Counted from the first letter of the stretch, positions 1 through 6,632 are shown. The stretch: DNA of 7,069 nucleotides from an uncultured Lachnospiraceae bacterium (GCA_934359535.1 CAKRLN010000109.1:1-7069), one strand, 5' to 3'. Numbers and translations are program-made. The notes: a model not told the origin generated them from the letters alone.

Positions 1-396
1 CTTGTGAACCGGGAAGAGGAGGTGTACCGGGCACTCGATGATGAGTTTGAAGAAAAATCAGATGTCATCCCGGTACAGCTGACGAAAAAGGGAACAATCC
101 ATGAGAGAAATTCCAAAGTGGCAGATACAGCGGAATTTGAACTGATTGAGCGTTATGTGCGTGCAAAGATTGAGCAGTGCGGAAAAGCAATTTTTGATGG
201 AAAAGTTACCGTTGATCCTTATGTGGCGGCATCCGGAATGGAGGCAAGCTGTACCTATTGCCCATATGCCGCAGTATGCGGACTTGACTTAAAGCTTCCT
301 GGTTATCAGATCCGGACGCTTGCGCCAGTCGCAAAGGATGAGGTATTTGACCGCATGGAAACAGAACTGGCATTACAGGAGAAGAAAAAATCATGA
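1..396 (+). CDS. addB: AddB, ATP-dependent helicase/nuclease subunit B, C-terminal end (5' truncated by window)
   Basis: This is the last 131 codons of a gene that begins before the window; the reading frame is open back to base 1, so the GTG at 4 is an internal codon. AddB pairs with AddA in the cytoplasm to unwind and resect double-strand DNA ends for RecA-dependent repair. The visible diagnostic is CTYCPYAAVC (codons at 250-279), a Cys-x2-Cys-x5-Cys cluster. In the AddB family these are the last three of four cysteines that hold a 4Fe-4S cluster pinning the C-terminal RecB-type nuclease domain; the first cysteine and the nuclease catalytic residues lie upstream and cannot be checked. The downstream gene is a full addA in a 4-base overlap, which strongly supports the call. 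The stop TGA is at 394-396. Confidence 0.93.
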   Translation, partial: LVNREEEVYRALDDEFEEKSDVIPVQLTKKGTIHERNSKVADTAEFELIERYVRAKIEQCGKAIFDGKVTVDPYVAASGMEASCTYCPYAAVCGLDLKLPGYQIRTLAPVAKDEVFDRMETELALQEKKKS

Positions 397-3300
397 GTGT
401 GACCTGGACGAAAGAACAGACAGAAGTAATCGAAATGAAAAACCGGAATCTGCTTGTTTCCGCAGCGGCAGGTTCTGGAAAAACCGCGGTTCTTGTGGAG
501 CATATCATCCACAGGATCACAGATCCAAGGGAGCCTGTCGATATCGACAGGCTTCTTGTCGTGACCTTTACGAAAGCAGCAGCGGCAGAGATGAGGGAGC
601 GTGTGTCAGATGCAGTTGATGCACTTCGGGAGAAGCAGGAGGATAATGTCAATTTAGAAAGACAGCTTTCTTTAATCCACAATGCGCAGATCACAACGAT
701 TGACAGCTTCTGTCTGTTTGTTGTGCGCAACCATTTTCAGGAGATCGGGCTTGATCCGAATTTCCGTGTGGCAGATACCGGGGAGATTAAGCTTTTAGAA
801 CAGGATGTATTAACTGCACTTTTTGAAGCAAATTATGAAAAAGAAGAAAATGAAGCCTTTTTCCGGCTGATCGATACGTATTCCGGCAGGAAAAATGACC
901 GTGCCGTAAAGGACATGGTCATGCAGATCTATCGTCTGGCACAGAGTAATCCATGGCCTGTGGAATGGATGAGAGAGCTTGCTGTGCCGTATCAGATCAG
1001 GGAGGATACGGACCTTTTGGGGCAGGCAGTGTTAAAAAAGATTGCAGCATACGCAAAAGCAATGCTTAGTGATGCGGCAGAGAAAATGGCGGCTCTTTGT
1101 GAGCTTGCGCTTGCGGAGGATGGACCAGCGAAATATTACGAAACACTACTTGCGGATAAGGAAAGCTTAAATGCGGCTAAAGCAATTGAAAGCTATGAGG
1201 ACGCAGCAGACTTCCTTTCAGGGCTTTCCTTTGCAAACCTTCCTGCGATCCGGAATTTTACCGGAGATGAAGGAAAAAAGGATCGCGTACAGAAGGAACG
1301 AAAGGCTGTCAAGGCACTTGTCGATGATCTGAAAAAGAAGTTTTTTTCCATATCGCTTTCTGATATGGCCAGCCAGCTTATGCGGATGCGGCCGTATGTA
1401 GAGGAGCTGATTTCGCTTTCCGTGGAGTATGAAGAGGCACTTGCAGAGGCAAAGCGGGAAAAGCATATTGTTGATTTCAATGATATTGAGCATTTTGCAT
1501 TGAATATTTTAGTGGATGAGAACACGAAGGAAAGACGGCCGGCGGCGTATGAATTCCAGAAGCAGTTCGAAGAGATTATGATTGATGAGTATCAGGACAG
1601 CAATCAGGTGCAGGAGGAAATCCTACGCGCGGTATCAAGAATCGGCTGTGGCGGCTACAATATGATGATGGTTGGTGATGTCAAGCAGAGTATCTACCGG
1701 TTCCGTCTTGCAAGACCGGAGCTTTTTATGCATAAATATGCGACTTACCGCATGAAGCGTACAGTACCGGATGAGCCGGATCGCAGCGTGAGCGGTGAAA
1801 AGCAGGGCGGCAGCACAATAGAAATGCCAAATGCCAGAACAACACCGGAGACAGAACAGATAGAAGACATCCAGGAGCAGCGGATTGATCTGCATAAAAA
1901 CTTCCGGAGCCGGAAGCAGGTTGTTGACAGCGTCAATGATATTTTCTATAAGATTATGGGAAAGGATCTTGGTAACGTAAGCTACGACAAAGATTCTGCA
2001 CTGTACTGTGGGGCAGCTTATCCCGATGCATCCGGTATGAATACGGAGGTTTTGATCTTTGATGGAGCCGGGGAGTCTGCACCGGAGGGGGGAAGCTTAA
2101 GGCAGCTTGAAGCAAGAATGACGGCAGAGCGTATCCGAAGTCTTGTAGGTACGCAGCTTGTGACCGACAAGAAGACCGGGGAGCTCCGCCCAGCCCGTTA
2201 TTCCGATATTGTCATTTTATTCCGCAGTTTAAAAGGCTGGGGAAATGAGTTTGCACAGATTTTGGAGGCATGTGGCATTCCGGCGCATGTGGAATCCCAG
2301 ACGGGGTATTTTTCTTCTACCGAGGTGCAGACCGTGCTTGCCATGCTTGAGATTCTGGATAATCCGTTTCAGGATATTCCAATGGCTGCCGTCTTAAAAT
2401 CGCAGATGGCAGGACTTGATGAGGAGGAGCTTGCAGAGCTTCGGGTCAATGACCGTGAGCATTCCTTTGCGGAGGCAGCCTATAACCAGATGAAAGAGGC
2501 AAAGGAGGGAAAGCTGTTTGATTTTTATCAGACATATGAAAAGCTTCGTGCACTTGTCGCTGACACGCCGATCCATGAGCTGATCCGTGAGCTTTTAGAG
2601 CAGACCGGCTATGGTGATTATGCAGCATTACTTCCGGCAGGTAAAAAGCGCGCGGCAAATCTTTCCATGCTTCTGGAAAAGGCGGCTGCCTATGAGAAGA
2701 CAAGCTATAAGGGGCTGTTTCATTTTGTCCGCTATATCGAGAAGCTTCAGAAATATGATGTGGATTTTGGAGAGGCAGATGGAGCCGGGGAGCTGGAAAA
2801 TGCAGTTTCGATTATGACTATTCACAAAAGCAAGGGACTTGAGTTTCCGATTGTGTTTATATCGGGAATTGCAAAGCAGTTTAACCAGACGGATATGAGG
2901 CAGACGATGGTGCTGCATCCGGAGCTTGGACTTGGCATGTATGAAAAAAGTTTAGAGCCAAGGATCAAAAGAAATTGTTTCCTGCGGGATGAGATTGTAA
3001 ATGAGCTTGCATCGGAAAACATTGGAGAGGAGCTTCGCGTGCTTTACGTTGCTTTGACAAGGGCAAAGGAGAAATTAATTTTAACCGGAGCCGTATCCAA
3101 CTGGGAGAAGACGCTTGCAGCGTATACCGGAGAAGCAAGGGAAGGAAAGCTGCTTGGGTATGGGGTAAGAAGCAGTGCAAAAAGCTATCTGGACTGGCTG
3201 ATTCCGGCGCTTATGTCGTATCCGGGAAAATACGAAATCACAGTCTCCATGGCGGAGGATCTTTTGTTTTTTGCCGCAAAGGAAGCGGCAGAAGAGACAC

Positions 3301-4088
3301 TTACAAAGGAAGCCTTCTATAAACAGATGAAAGAAGCGGATGAAGAGCTTATGCGGTCGTTGACCGGGGCATTTTCCTATGAATATCCGTATCAGAGTGA
3401 GGCGGGGAAAAAGAGTAAATACTCTGTTTCAGAATTCAAGCATGCTTCGATGGTGCAGCGCTATGATGCTTCGGAGGCGGAGACACCGGACTTCCTTGTA
3501 GCGGAACAGGAGAGCTATATTCCGTCATTTATGCGGGACGGGGAGGAGGCTTTTTCAGATGGAGCTCCTTCTAAGGGGGCACTTCGTGGTACGGCGGTGC
3601 ACCGTGTTATGGAATGCTTTGACTTTAAAAGGCTTCTTATGATTGACCGGAAAGATAAAGCAGCAGTACAGATGTTCGTAAAAGAGGAGCTTTCCAGGAT
3701 GCAGGAGCAGGAAAAAATTACAGAAGAGATGGCAGCCCTTGTGATTCCGTCTGTGATTGAGCAGTTTGTGGAAAGTCCGACTGCAGAGCGGATGGCAAAG
3801 GCAGATAAGGATGGCAATCTGTTCCGGGAAAAACCGTTTGTTATGGATTATGACGGAGTGCTGTTACAGGGAATCATTGATGTGTTCTGGCTTGAGGAGG
3901 ACCGTGTGGTGCTTCTTGATTACAAGACGGATGCAGTGAAGAAAAAGGAGGAGCTTACCGCCCGTTATGAGACGCAGCTTAAGCTTTATGCAGACGCGTT
4001 GGGACGGATTTTTGACACAAAGAAAAAAGGAATGCAGGAGGAATGTCTGATTTATTCCTTCCGCTTACAGGAGGTAATTACGATATGA
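393..4088 (+). CDS. addA: AddA, ATP-dependent helicase/nuclease subunit A (complete, 1231 aa)
   Basis: AddA is the UvrD/Rep-type (SF1A) helicase and nuclease subunit of AddAB, acting on double-strand DNA ends in the cytoplasm. Length matches the family (about 1,200-1,250 aa). Motifs in order: Q-motif-like WTKEQTEVIE (5-14), Walker A AAAGSGKT (24-31), motif Ia TFTKAAAAEM (58-67), Walker B IDEYQDSN (D398, E399), motif III VGDVKQSIYRFR (427-438), motif IV DLHKNFRSR (499-507), motif V TIHKSKGLEF (809-818) and motif VI VLYVALTRAKEK (883-894). The C-terminal RecB-family nuclease is intact: GTAVH with H1070, GIIDVF with D1163, LLDYKTD with D1176 and K1178, and QLKLY at Q1195. The ATG at 393 overlaps the addB stop as ATGA and has AGGAG at 377-381, implying translational coupling. 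A hydrophilic stretch at about residues 453-495 looks longer than in Bacillus AddA. No frameshift or missing catalytic residue is seen. Confidence 0.97.
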   Translation: MSVTWTKEQTEVIEMKNRNLLVSAAAGSGKTAVLVEHIIHRITDPREPVDIDRLLVVTFTKAAAAEMRERVSDAVDALREKQEDNVNLERQLSLIHNAQITTIDSFCLFVVRNHFQEIGLDPNFRVADTGEIKLLEQDVLTALFEANYEKEENEAFFRLIDTYSGRKNDRAVKDMVMQIYRLAQSNPWPVEWMRELAVPYQIREDTDLLGQAVLKKIAAYAKAMLSDAAEKMAALCELALAEDGPAKYYETLLADKESLNAAKAIESYEDAADFLSGLSFANLPAIRNFTGDEGKKDRVQKERKAVKALVDDLKKKFFSISLSDMASQLMRMRPYVEELISLSVEYEEALAEAKREKHIVDFNDIEHFALNILVDENTKERRPAAYEFQKQFEEIMIDEYQDSNQVQEEILRAVSRIGCGGYNMMMVGDVKQSIYRFRLARPELFMHKYATYRMKRTVPDEPDRSVSGEKQGGSTIEMPNARTTPETEQIEDIQEQRIDLHKNFRSRKQVVDSVNDIFYKIMGKDLGNVSYDKDSALYCGAAYPDASGMNTEVLIFDGAGESAPEGGSLRQLEARMTAERIRSLVGTQLVTDKKTGELRPARYSDIVILFRSLKGWGNEFAQILEACGIPAHVESQTGYFSSTEVQTVLAMLEILDNPFQDIPMAAVLKSQMAGLDEEELAELRVNDREHSFAEAAYNQMKEAKEGKLFDFYQTYEKLRALVADTPIHELIRELLEQTGYGDYAALLPAGKKRAANLSMLLEKAAAYEKTSYKGLFHFVRYIEKLQKYDVDFGEADGAGELENAVSIMTIHKSKGLEFPIVFISGIAKQFNQTDMRQTMVLHPELGLGMYEKSLEPRIKRNCFLRDEIVNELASENIGEELRVLYVALTRAKEKLILTGAVSNWEKTLAAYTGEAREGKLLGYGVRSSAKSYLDWLIPALMSYPGKYEITVSMAEDLLFFAAKEAAEETLTKEAFYKQMKEADEELMRSLTGAFSYEYPYQSEAGKKSKYSVSEFKHASMVQRYDASEAETPDFLVAEQESYIPSFMRDGEEAFSDGAPSKGALRGTAVHRVMECFDFKRLLMIDRKDKAAVQMFVKEELSRMQEQEKITEEMAALVIPSVIEQFVESPTAERMAKADKDGNLFREKPFVMDYDGVLLQGIIDVFWLEEDRVVLLDYKTDAVKKKEELTARYETQLKLYADALGRIFDTKKKGMQEECLIYSFRLQEVITI
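532..553. repeat. Perfect 22-base palindrome inside addA
   Basis: The 11-base half AGCCTGTCGAT is followed directly by its exact reverse complement, ATCGACAGGCT, with no spacer. In RNA it would fold as a 9-base-pair stem with an AUAU loop, extended outward by A528-U557, G530-C555 and two G-U pairs. It lies within addA codons 47-54, between the Walker A and Ia motifs, and encodes the ordinary residues PVDIDRL, so the protein sequence does not demand the symmetry. Its function is unknown. Confidence 0.9.
4069..4075 (+). promoter_or_regulatory. Ribosome binding site that fixes the maf start
   Basis: AGGAGGT lies 9 bases before the ATG at 4085, an ideal spacing. The same reading frame also has an ATG at 4043, but the AGGAGG before that one (4036-4041) is only one base away, too close to work. 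Choosing 4085 also puts the N-terminus at MKQIILASGSPRR, where Maf proteins normally begin, and gives an ATGA overlap with addA. Confidence 0.85.
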
Positions 4089-4711
4089 AGCAGATCATAT
4101 TAGCATCCGGTTCGCCGAGAAGAAAAGAGATTCTTGAGACGATGGGGCTTTCCTTTTTGGTATGCCCGGCAAAGGGAGAGGAGATCATTACAAAAACTGC
4201 ACCGGATGAGGTTGTGATGGAGCTTGCGAAGCAAAAAGCAGAGGAGGTTGCGTCTATGGTTTCTTCTTATGGAGAGGGGCACAAAGATCTCGTAACACCT
4301 CAGGATATGCTTATTCTTGGTGCAGATACGGTTGTTGCATGTGATGGAAAAATCCTTGGAAAGCCGCGGGATGAGGCGCATGCCAAGGAGATGCTTACCG
4401 GACTCTCCGGGAGAAGCCACAGCGTGTATACCGGTGTCTGTGCTGTATTTTTAAGTGCGGATGGAAGGTGCGGGGAGCACGTGTTTTTCGATAAGACAGA
4501 TGTGACGGTTTATCCATTATCAGAGGAGGAAATTGAAAGATATATTGCAACTGGAGAGCCGATGGATAAGGCTGGGGCATACGGAATCCAGGGACGCTTT
4601 GGAATCCATGTGAAGGGGATTTCGGGAGATTACCTAAATGTTGTGGGACTTCCGGCAGGAAGGCTGTATGAAGAACTGAAAAGTCTTGGAATCGATTTGT
4701 ATTTATGGTAG
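4085..4711 (+). CDS. maf: Maf-family nucleoside triphosphate pyrophosphatase (probable dTTP/UTP type), 208 aa
   Basis: Maf proteins hydrolyse non-canonical or excess nucleoside triphosphates to monophosphate plus pyrophosphate (house-cleaning), and Bacillus Maf has been linked to septum formation. The N-terminal signature ASGSPRRKEIL starts at residue 7. LGADTVV carries the conserved Asp (D81), ILGKPRD and MLTGLSGRSHSVYTGV follow, and MDKAGAYGIQG (K162, Q169) lies near the C-terminus, followed by GDYLNVVGLPAGRLYEEL. The AGAYGIQG and NVVGLP wording resembles the YhdE/Maf dTTP/UTP branch more than the YceF m7GTP branch; that subfamily choice is inference. Length is typical (about 190-210 aa). 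The gene overlaps the addA stop by 4 bases, so it is probably co-transcribed and translationally coupled with addBA. The stop TAG (4709-4711) overlaps a promoter-like sequence for the next gene. Confidence 0.95.
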   Translation: MKQIILASGSPRRKEILETMGLSFLVCPAKGEEIITKTAPDEVVMELAKQKAEEVASMVSSYGEGHKDLVTPQDMLILGADTVVACDGKILGKPRDEAHAKEMLTGLSGRSHSVYTGVCAVFLSADGRCGEHVFFDKTDVTVYPLSEEEIERYIATGEPMDKAGAYGIQGRFGIHVKGISGDYLNVVGLPAGRLYEELKSLGIDLYLW

Positions 4712-4714
4712 AAT
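4686..4714 (+). promoter_or_regulatory. Putative sigma-A promoter at the maf 3' end
   Basis: TTGGAA (4686-4691) and TAGAAT (4709-4714) are separated by exactly 17 bases, and a TGG directly before the -10 makes it an extended -10 element. Matches to TTGACA/TATAAT are 4 of 6 and 5 of 6. A transcript would start near 4721 and carry an A-rich leader of about 30 bases before the ATG at 4753. The site overlaps the last maf codons. No transcription evidence is available. Confidence 0.55.
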
Positions 4715-4752
4715 AGGACACACGAAAACGAAAAAGAAAAAGGAGCTTTTCT

Positions 4753-5016
4753 ATGAACGAATATGATGAAGAAGTATTAATGGCATTTCTTGCCAGTCAG
4801 GGGCAGTTATTTAGCGAGCCGGTTGCAGATAGTCCAGAGGAGGCAGAGGCGTTTTTAGAGGACTGCATGGCAGTTGTTGTGTCTGATTTGAAAGAAGTAA
4901 AGGATTACTTTGAGGAGGCAGGAACCGACATTTCAGGAATGTCTGATGAGGAACTTAAGGAGCAGAGTGAGGTATTTGCGATCCCGGATGGACGTTTTCT
5001 GATTGTGGAGGGCTGA
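4753..5016 (+). CDS. Small acidic conserved-type protein of unknown function, 87 aa
   Basis: I do not assign a function. The frame has ATG at 4753, AGGAG at 4741-4745 with 7-base spacing, and a promoter-like element just upstream, so it is very likely a real gene. The product is strongly acidic (24 Asp/Glu against 4 Lys/Arg), has one cysteine (in EDCMAVV) and no signal peptide or membrane segment, suggesting a small soluble cytoplasmic protein. It reads as a mostly helical N-terminal half with an acidic PEEAEAFLEDC stretch, a second helix (LKEVKDYFEEAG), and a C-terminal tail, FAIPDGRFLIVEG, that looks like a beta hairpin. I recall similar Lachnospiraceae proteins of this size carrying an automatic 'glyoxalase' label. 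That name is not supported here, since the protein is too short for a complete two-module metal site and shows no obvious His/Glu metal-binding pattern. Confidence 0.85.
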   Translation: MNEYDEEVLMAFLASQGQLFSEPVADSPEEAEAFLEDCMAVVVSDLKEVKDYFEEAGTDISGMSDEELKEQSEVFAIPDGRFLIVEG

Positions 5017-5069
5017 TGGGAATCCATTCACTGCGCACAAGAGGAATATCGATTTGAGCCGATAAGGAC

Positions 5070-5074
5070 AGGGG
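5070..5074 (+). promoter_or_regulatory. Ribosome binding site for the TTG start of the lipoprotein gene
   Basis: AGGGG, continuing into AAAGAG, lies 7 bases before the TTG at 5082. An in-frame TGA at 5055-5057 closes the frame upstream, and there is no ATG, GTG or other TTG between it and 5082. The next alternative start (a GTG at codon 15) would cut into the signal peptide. TTG is therefore the only reasonable start. Confidence 0.75.
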
Positions 5075-5081
5075 AAAGAGT

Positions 5082-6095
5082 TTGGAGAAAAAACATAAGA
5101 TAAAAAAAAGAACGCAGGCAGCCGTGCTTGCGGCAGCACTCGGAGTCTGCGGACTGACAGGCTGTACAGTTGGTGATACCGAGTTTGTGATGAGCACTGG
5201 AATTTTAAACGGCAGAAGTGTCTGCACCGTGGATAACCGGGATGTAAGTCTGGAAGAAGCAAAGCTTTATCTGTGCAACTATAAGAACCTTTACGGAAGC
5301 GTCTATGGAGTGGATCTCTGGGACTATGATTTCGGGGAACGGTCCCTACAGGACTATGTGAAGGCAGTCACGATCTCGGAGCTTGGCAGGATTGTCTGTA
5401 TGGATCTTCTGGCAGAGGAGCAGGGGATTACACTTTCTGAGGATGAGAAAAAGCAGGTAAAGAAAGCGGCAAAAAAATATCACAATTCCCTAACAGATGC
5501 GGAACAGGATTATTTAAGGATCAGCGTGAAGCAGCTGGAGGAGTATTATACCCATTATGCACTTGCCGATAAGCTCTACAATACACTTACAAGCGGCGTC
5601 GGGGAAGAGATCAGTGATGATGAGGCAAGGGTAATGCGTGTACAGCAGATTTATACCTCAAGTATGTCGAAGGCTGATGAGGTTGCAGCAAAGCTTGCAG
5701 CAGGTGCAGGCTTTGAGGAGACGGCGCAGGCATACAATGAGGCGGCAGAGTTTGAGACAACGGGTGCAAGGGGAAGCTGTGATAAGACCGTGGAGGAGGT
5801 AGTATTTTCTCTGAGTGATGGAGATGTGTCGAACCGGATCGACACATCAGAGGGGACTTTTTTCTACCGTTGTGTGAGCAAATTTGATCAGGAGCTGACC
5901 GAAGAAAATAAGCAGCTTATCTTATCGAAGAAGGAGAGAGAGCAGTTTGACAGTCTGTATGCAGATTATGTAAAACGTGCATCAACACATTTCAACGAAA
6001 CACTCTGGAACGAGACTACGATTGATCAGGCAAAGGAGATCACAACCAATTCCTTCTTTGAAGTATATGATAGCTGCATGAATAAGGAGCAGTAA
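5082..6095 (+). CDS. PrsA/SurA-like exported foldase lipoprotein with an atypical parvulin domain, 337 aa
   Basis: This is probably a membrane-anchored chaperone or peptidyl-prolyl isomerase that helps fold exported proteins outside the membrane. It starts at TTG. The N-terminus is a lipoprotein signal: basic KKHKIKKR, a short hydrophobic run, then the lipobox LTGC with lipidated Cys28. Residues about 40-180 resemble a SurA-type N-terminal helical domain, with a VDNRDVSLEEAKLYL opening. Residues about 184-268 resemble a parvulin domain, with VMRVQQIY, an Ala-rich helix and GAGFEETAQAYNEA, then EEVVFSLSDGDVSNRIDTSEGTFFYRCVSKF. The usual parvulin opening (a His-Ile-Leu type strand) is replaced by RVQQIY, and the GG-LG loop is reduced to GARGSC, so catalytic activity is doubtful. 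The mature protein has seven cysteines (28, 48, 65, 106, 233, 264, 332), more than usual for PrsA. It sits 65 bases after the small acidic gene and 3 bases before the PAP2 gene, so it is probably co-transcribed with the latter. Confidence 0.82.
   Translation: MEKKHKIKKRTQAAVLAAALGVCGLTGCTVGDTEFVMSTGILNGRSVCTVDNRDVSLEEAKLYLCNYKNLYGSVYGVDLWDYDFGERSLQDYVKAVTISELGRIVCMDLLAEEQGITLSEDEKKQVKKAAKKYHNSLTDAEQDYLRISVKQLEEYYTHYALADKLYNTLTSGVGEEISDDEARVMRVQQIYTSSMSKADEVAAKLAAGAGFEETAQAYNEAAEFETTGARGSCDKTVEEVVFSLSDGDVSNRIDTSEGTFFYRCVSKFDQELTEENKQLILSKKEREQFDSLYADYVKRASTHFNETLWNETTIDQAKEITTNSFFEVYDSCMNKEQ
5823..5848. repeat. 26-base near-perfect palindrome inside the lipoprotein gene
   Basis: GATGTGTCGA (5823-5832) and TCGACACATC (5839-5848) are exact reverse complements. 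The six bases between them, ACCGGA, are themselves symmetrical except for one A/A pair, so 12 of 13 position pairs match. In RNA this gives a 10-base-pair hairpin with a 6-base loop. It lies in the parvulin-like region (DVSNRIDTS). There is no following T tract, so it is not an intrinsic terminator. It shares the half-site TGTCGA with the palindrome in addA. Its function is unknown. Confidence 0.88.
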
Positions 6096-6098
6096 CGG

Positions 6099-6632
6099 AT
6101 GCAATGGGAATTTGAATTATTATATGTGCTGCAGGAAATCCACACGCCGGTGCTTGACCGGATGATGGCGGTCCTTTCGGATCTTGGGAATGCAGGACTG
6201 ATCTGGATTATGCTTTCTGTGATTCTTGCGCTGATCCCGAAATACCGCGTCTGGGGAATCCGGATGCTTGCAGCGATTGTGCTGACATTTTTGATCGGGA
6301 ATCTGATCATTAAGAATCTTGTTGCACGCGCACGGCCGTGCTGGATTGATCCATCGGTTCCATTACTCGTAAAGAGTCCTTCGGATTATTCATTTCCGTC
6401 CGGACACACAATGAACGGGTTTACAACCGCATGGGCGCTGTTTCGGTGTAATAAGAGAGCGGGAGCACCGGCGCTTCTTCTTGCGGCGGCAATTGCCTTT
6501 TCGAGACTTTATAATTTTGTGCATTTTCCAACAGATGTACTCTGCGGGATTGTGCTTGGCATTGCAGGTGCAGAAGTCTCCGGCAGAATCATGGATTCAG
6601 TTAACAAAAAGCGCAATCAAAAACAGAGCTGA
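6099..6632 (+). CDS. PAP2-superfamily membrane lipid phosphatase, 177 aa
   Basis: This is an integral membrane phosphatase of the PAP2 (BcrC/PgpB) superfamily. Likely substrates are undecaprenyl pyrophosphate or a phospholipid phosphate with the active site facing outward, but the sequence does not decide which. All three catalytic motifs are intact: KNLVARARP (K72, R79, P80; the K-x6-RP pattern), FPSGHT (S101, G102, H103) and SRLYNFVHFPTD (R136, nucleophile H142, D146). Hydrophobic segments at about 33-47, 55-71, 104-116, 121-135 and 145-162 fit a small 5-helix protein, with a short amphipathic N-terminus and a basic C-tail (NKKRNQKQ). Length suits the compact bacterial class. The start ATG has AAGGAG (6084-6089) at 9-base spacing and follows the lipoprotein stop by 3 bases. 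Its own stop codon lies inside the left arm of the terminator hairpin. Confidence 0.92.
   Translation: MQWEFELLYVLQEIHTPVLDRMMAVLSDLGNAGLIWIMLSVILALIPKYRVWGIRMLAAIVLTFLIGNLIIKNLVARARPCWIDPSVPLLVKSPSDYSFPSGHTMNGFTTAWALFRCNKRAGAPALLLAAAIAFSRLYNFVHFPTDVLCGIVLGIAGAEVSGRIMDSVNKKRNQKQS

Noticed and set aside
206..730. Antisense open frame of 174 codons across the addB/addA junction
   Set aside because: It is opposite two well-supported genes, and its Ser/Leu/Arg-rich translation resembles no family and is typical of a shadow frame. The other minus-strand frames inside addA, maf and the lipoprotein gene were rejected for the same reason.
1348..1368. Hairpin CCATATC-7 bases-GATATGG beside a T run within addA
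   Set aside because: The T run precedes the hairpin on the plus strand, so it is not a terminator there. A 7-pair stem is expected by chance several times in this length.
1901..1916. Inverted repeat CTTCCGG-AG-CCGGAAG in AddA motif IV
   Set aside because: It is short and falls on the conserved NFRSRK codons; this size of repeat is expected by chance.
4043..4084. Alternative upstream start for maf at 4043
   Set aside because: Its AGGAGG is one base from the ATG, and it would add 14 residues before the family's normal N-terminus. The ATG at 4085 has a correctly spaced site.
5016..5057. Possible 13-codon leader frame (MGIHSLRTRGISI) overlapping the stop of the small acidic gene as TGATG
   Set aside because: The GGAGGG before it is only 3 bases from the ATG, the peptide has no regulatory codon run, and no attenuator-like hairpin follows. 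The rest of the 65-base gap shows only a weak 5-pair repeat (TATCG/CGATA).
5829..5841. Partial SOS-box likeness (CGAAC) inside the 5823-5848 palindrome
   Set aside because: The Gram-positive LexA site needs GAAC-N4-GTTC. The second half here does not match, and the location inside a gene is unsuitable.
6330..6341. 12-base palindrome GCACGGCCGTGC in the PAP2 gene
   Set aside because: A perfect 6-base half-site is expected about once or twice in 7 kb, and it lies on the conserved ARARPCW codons.
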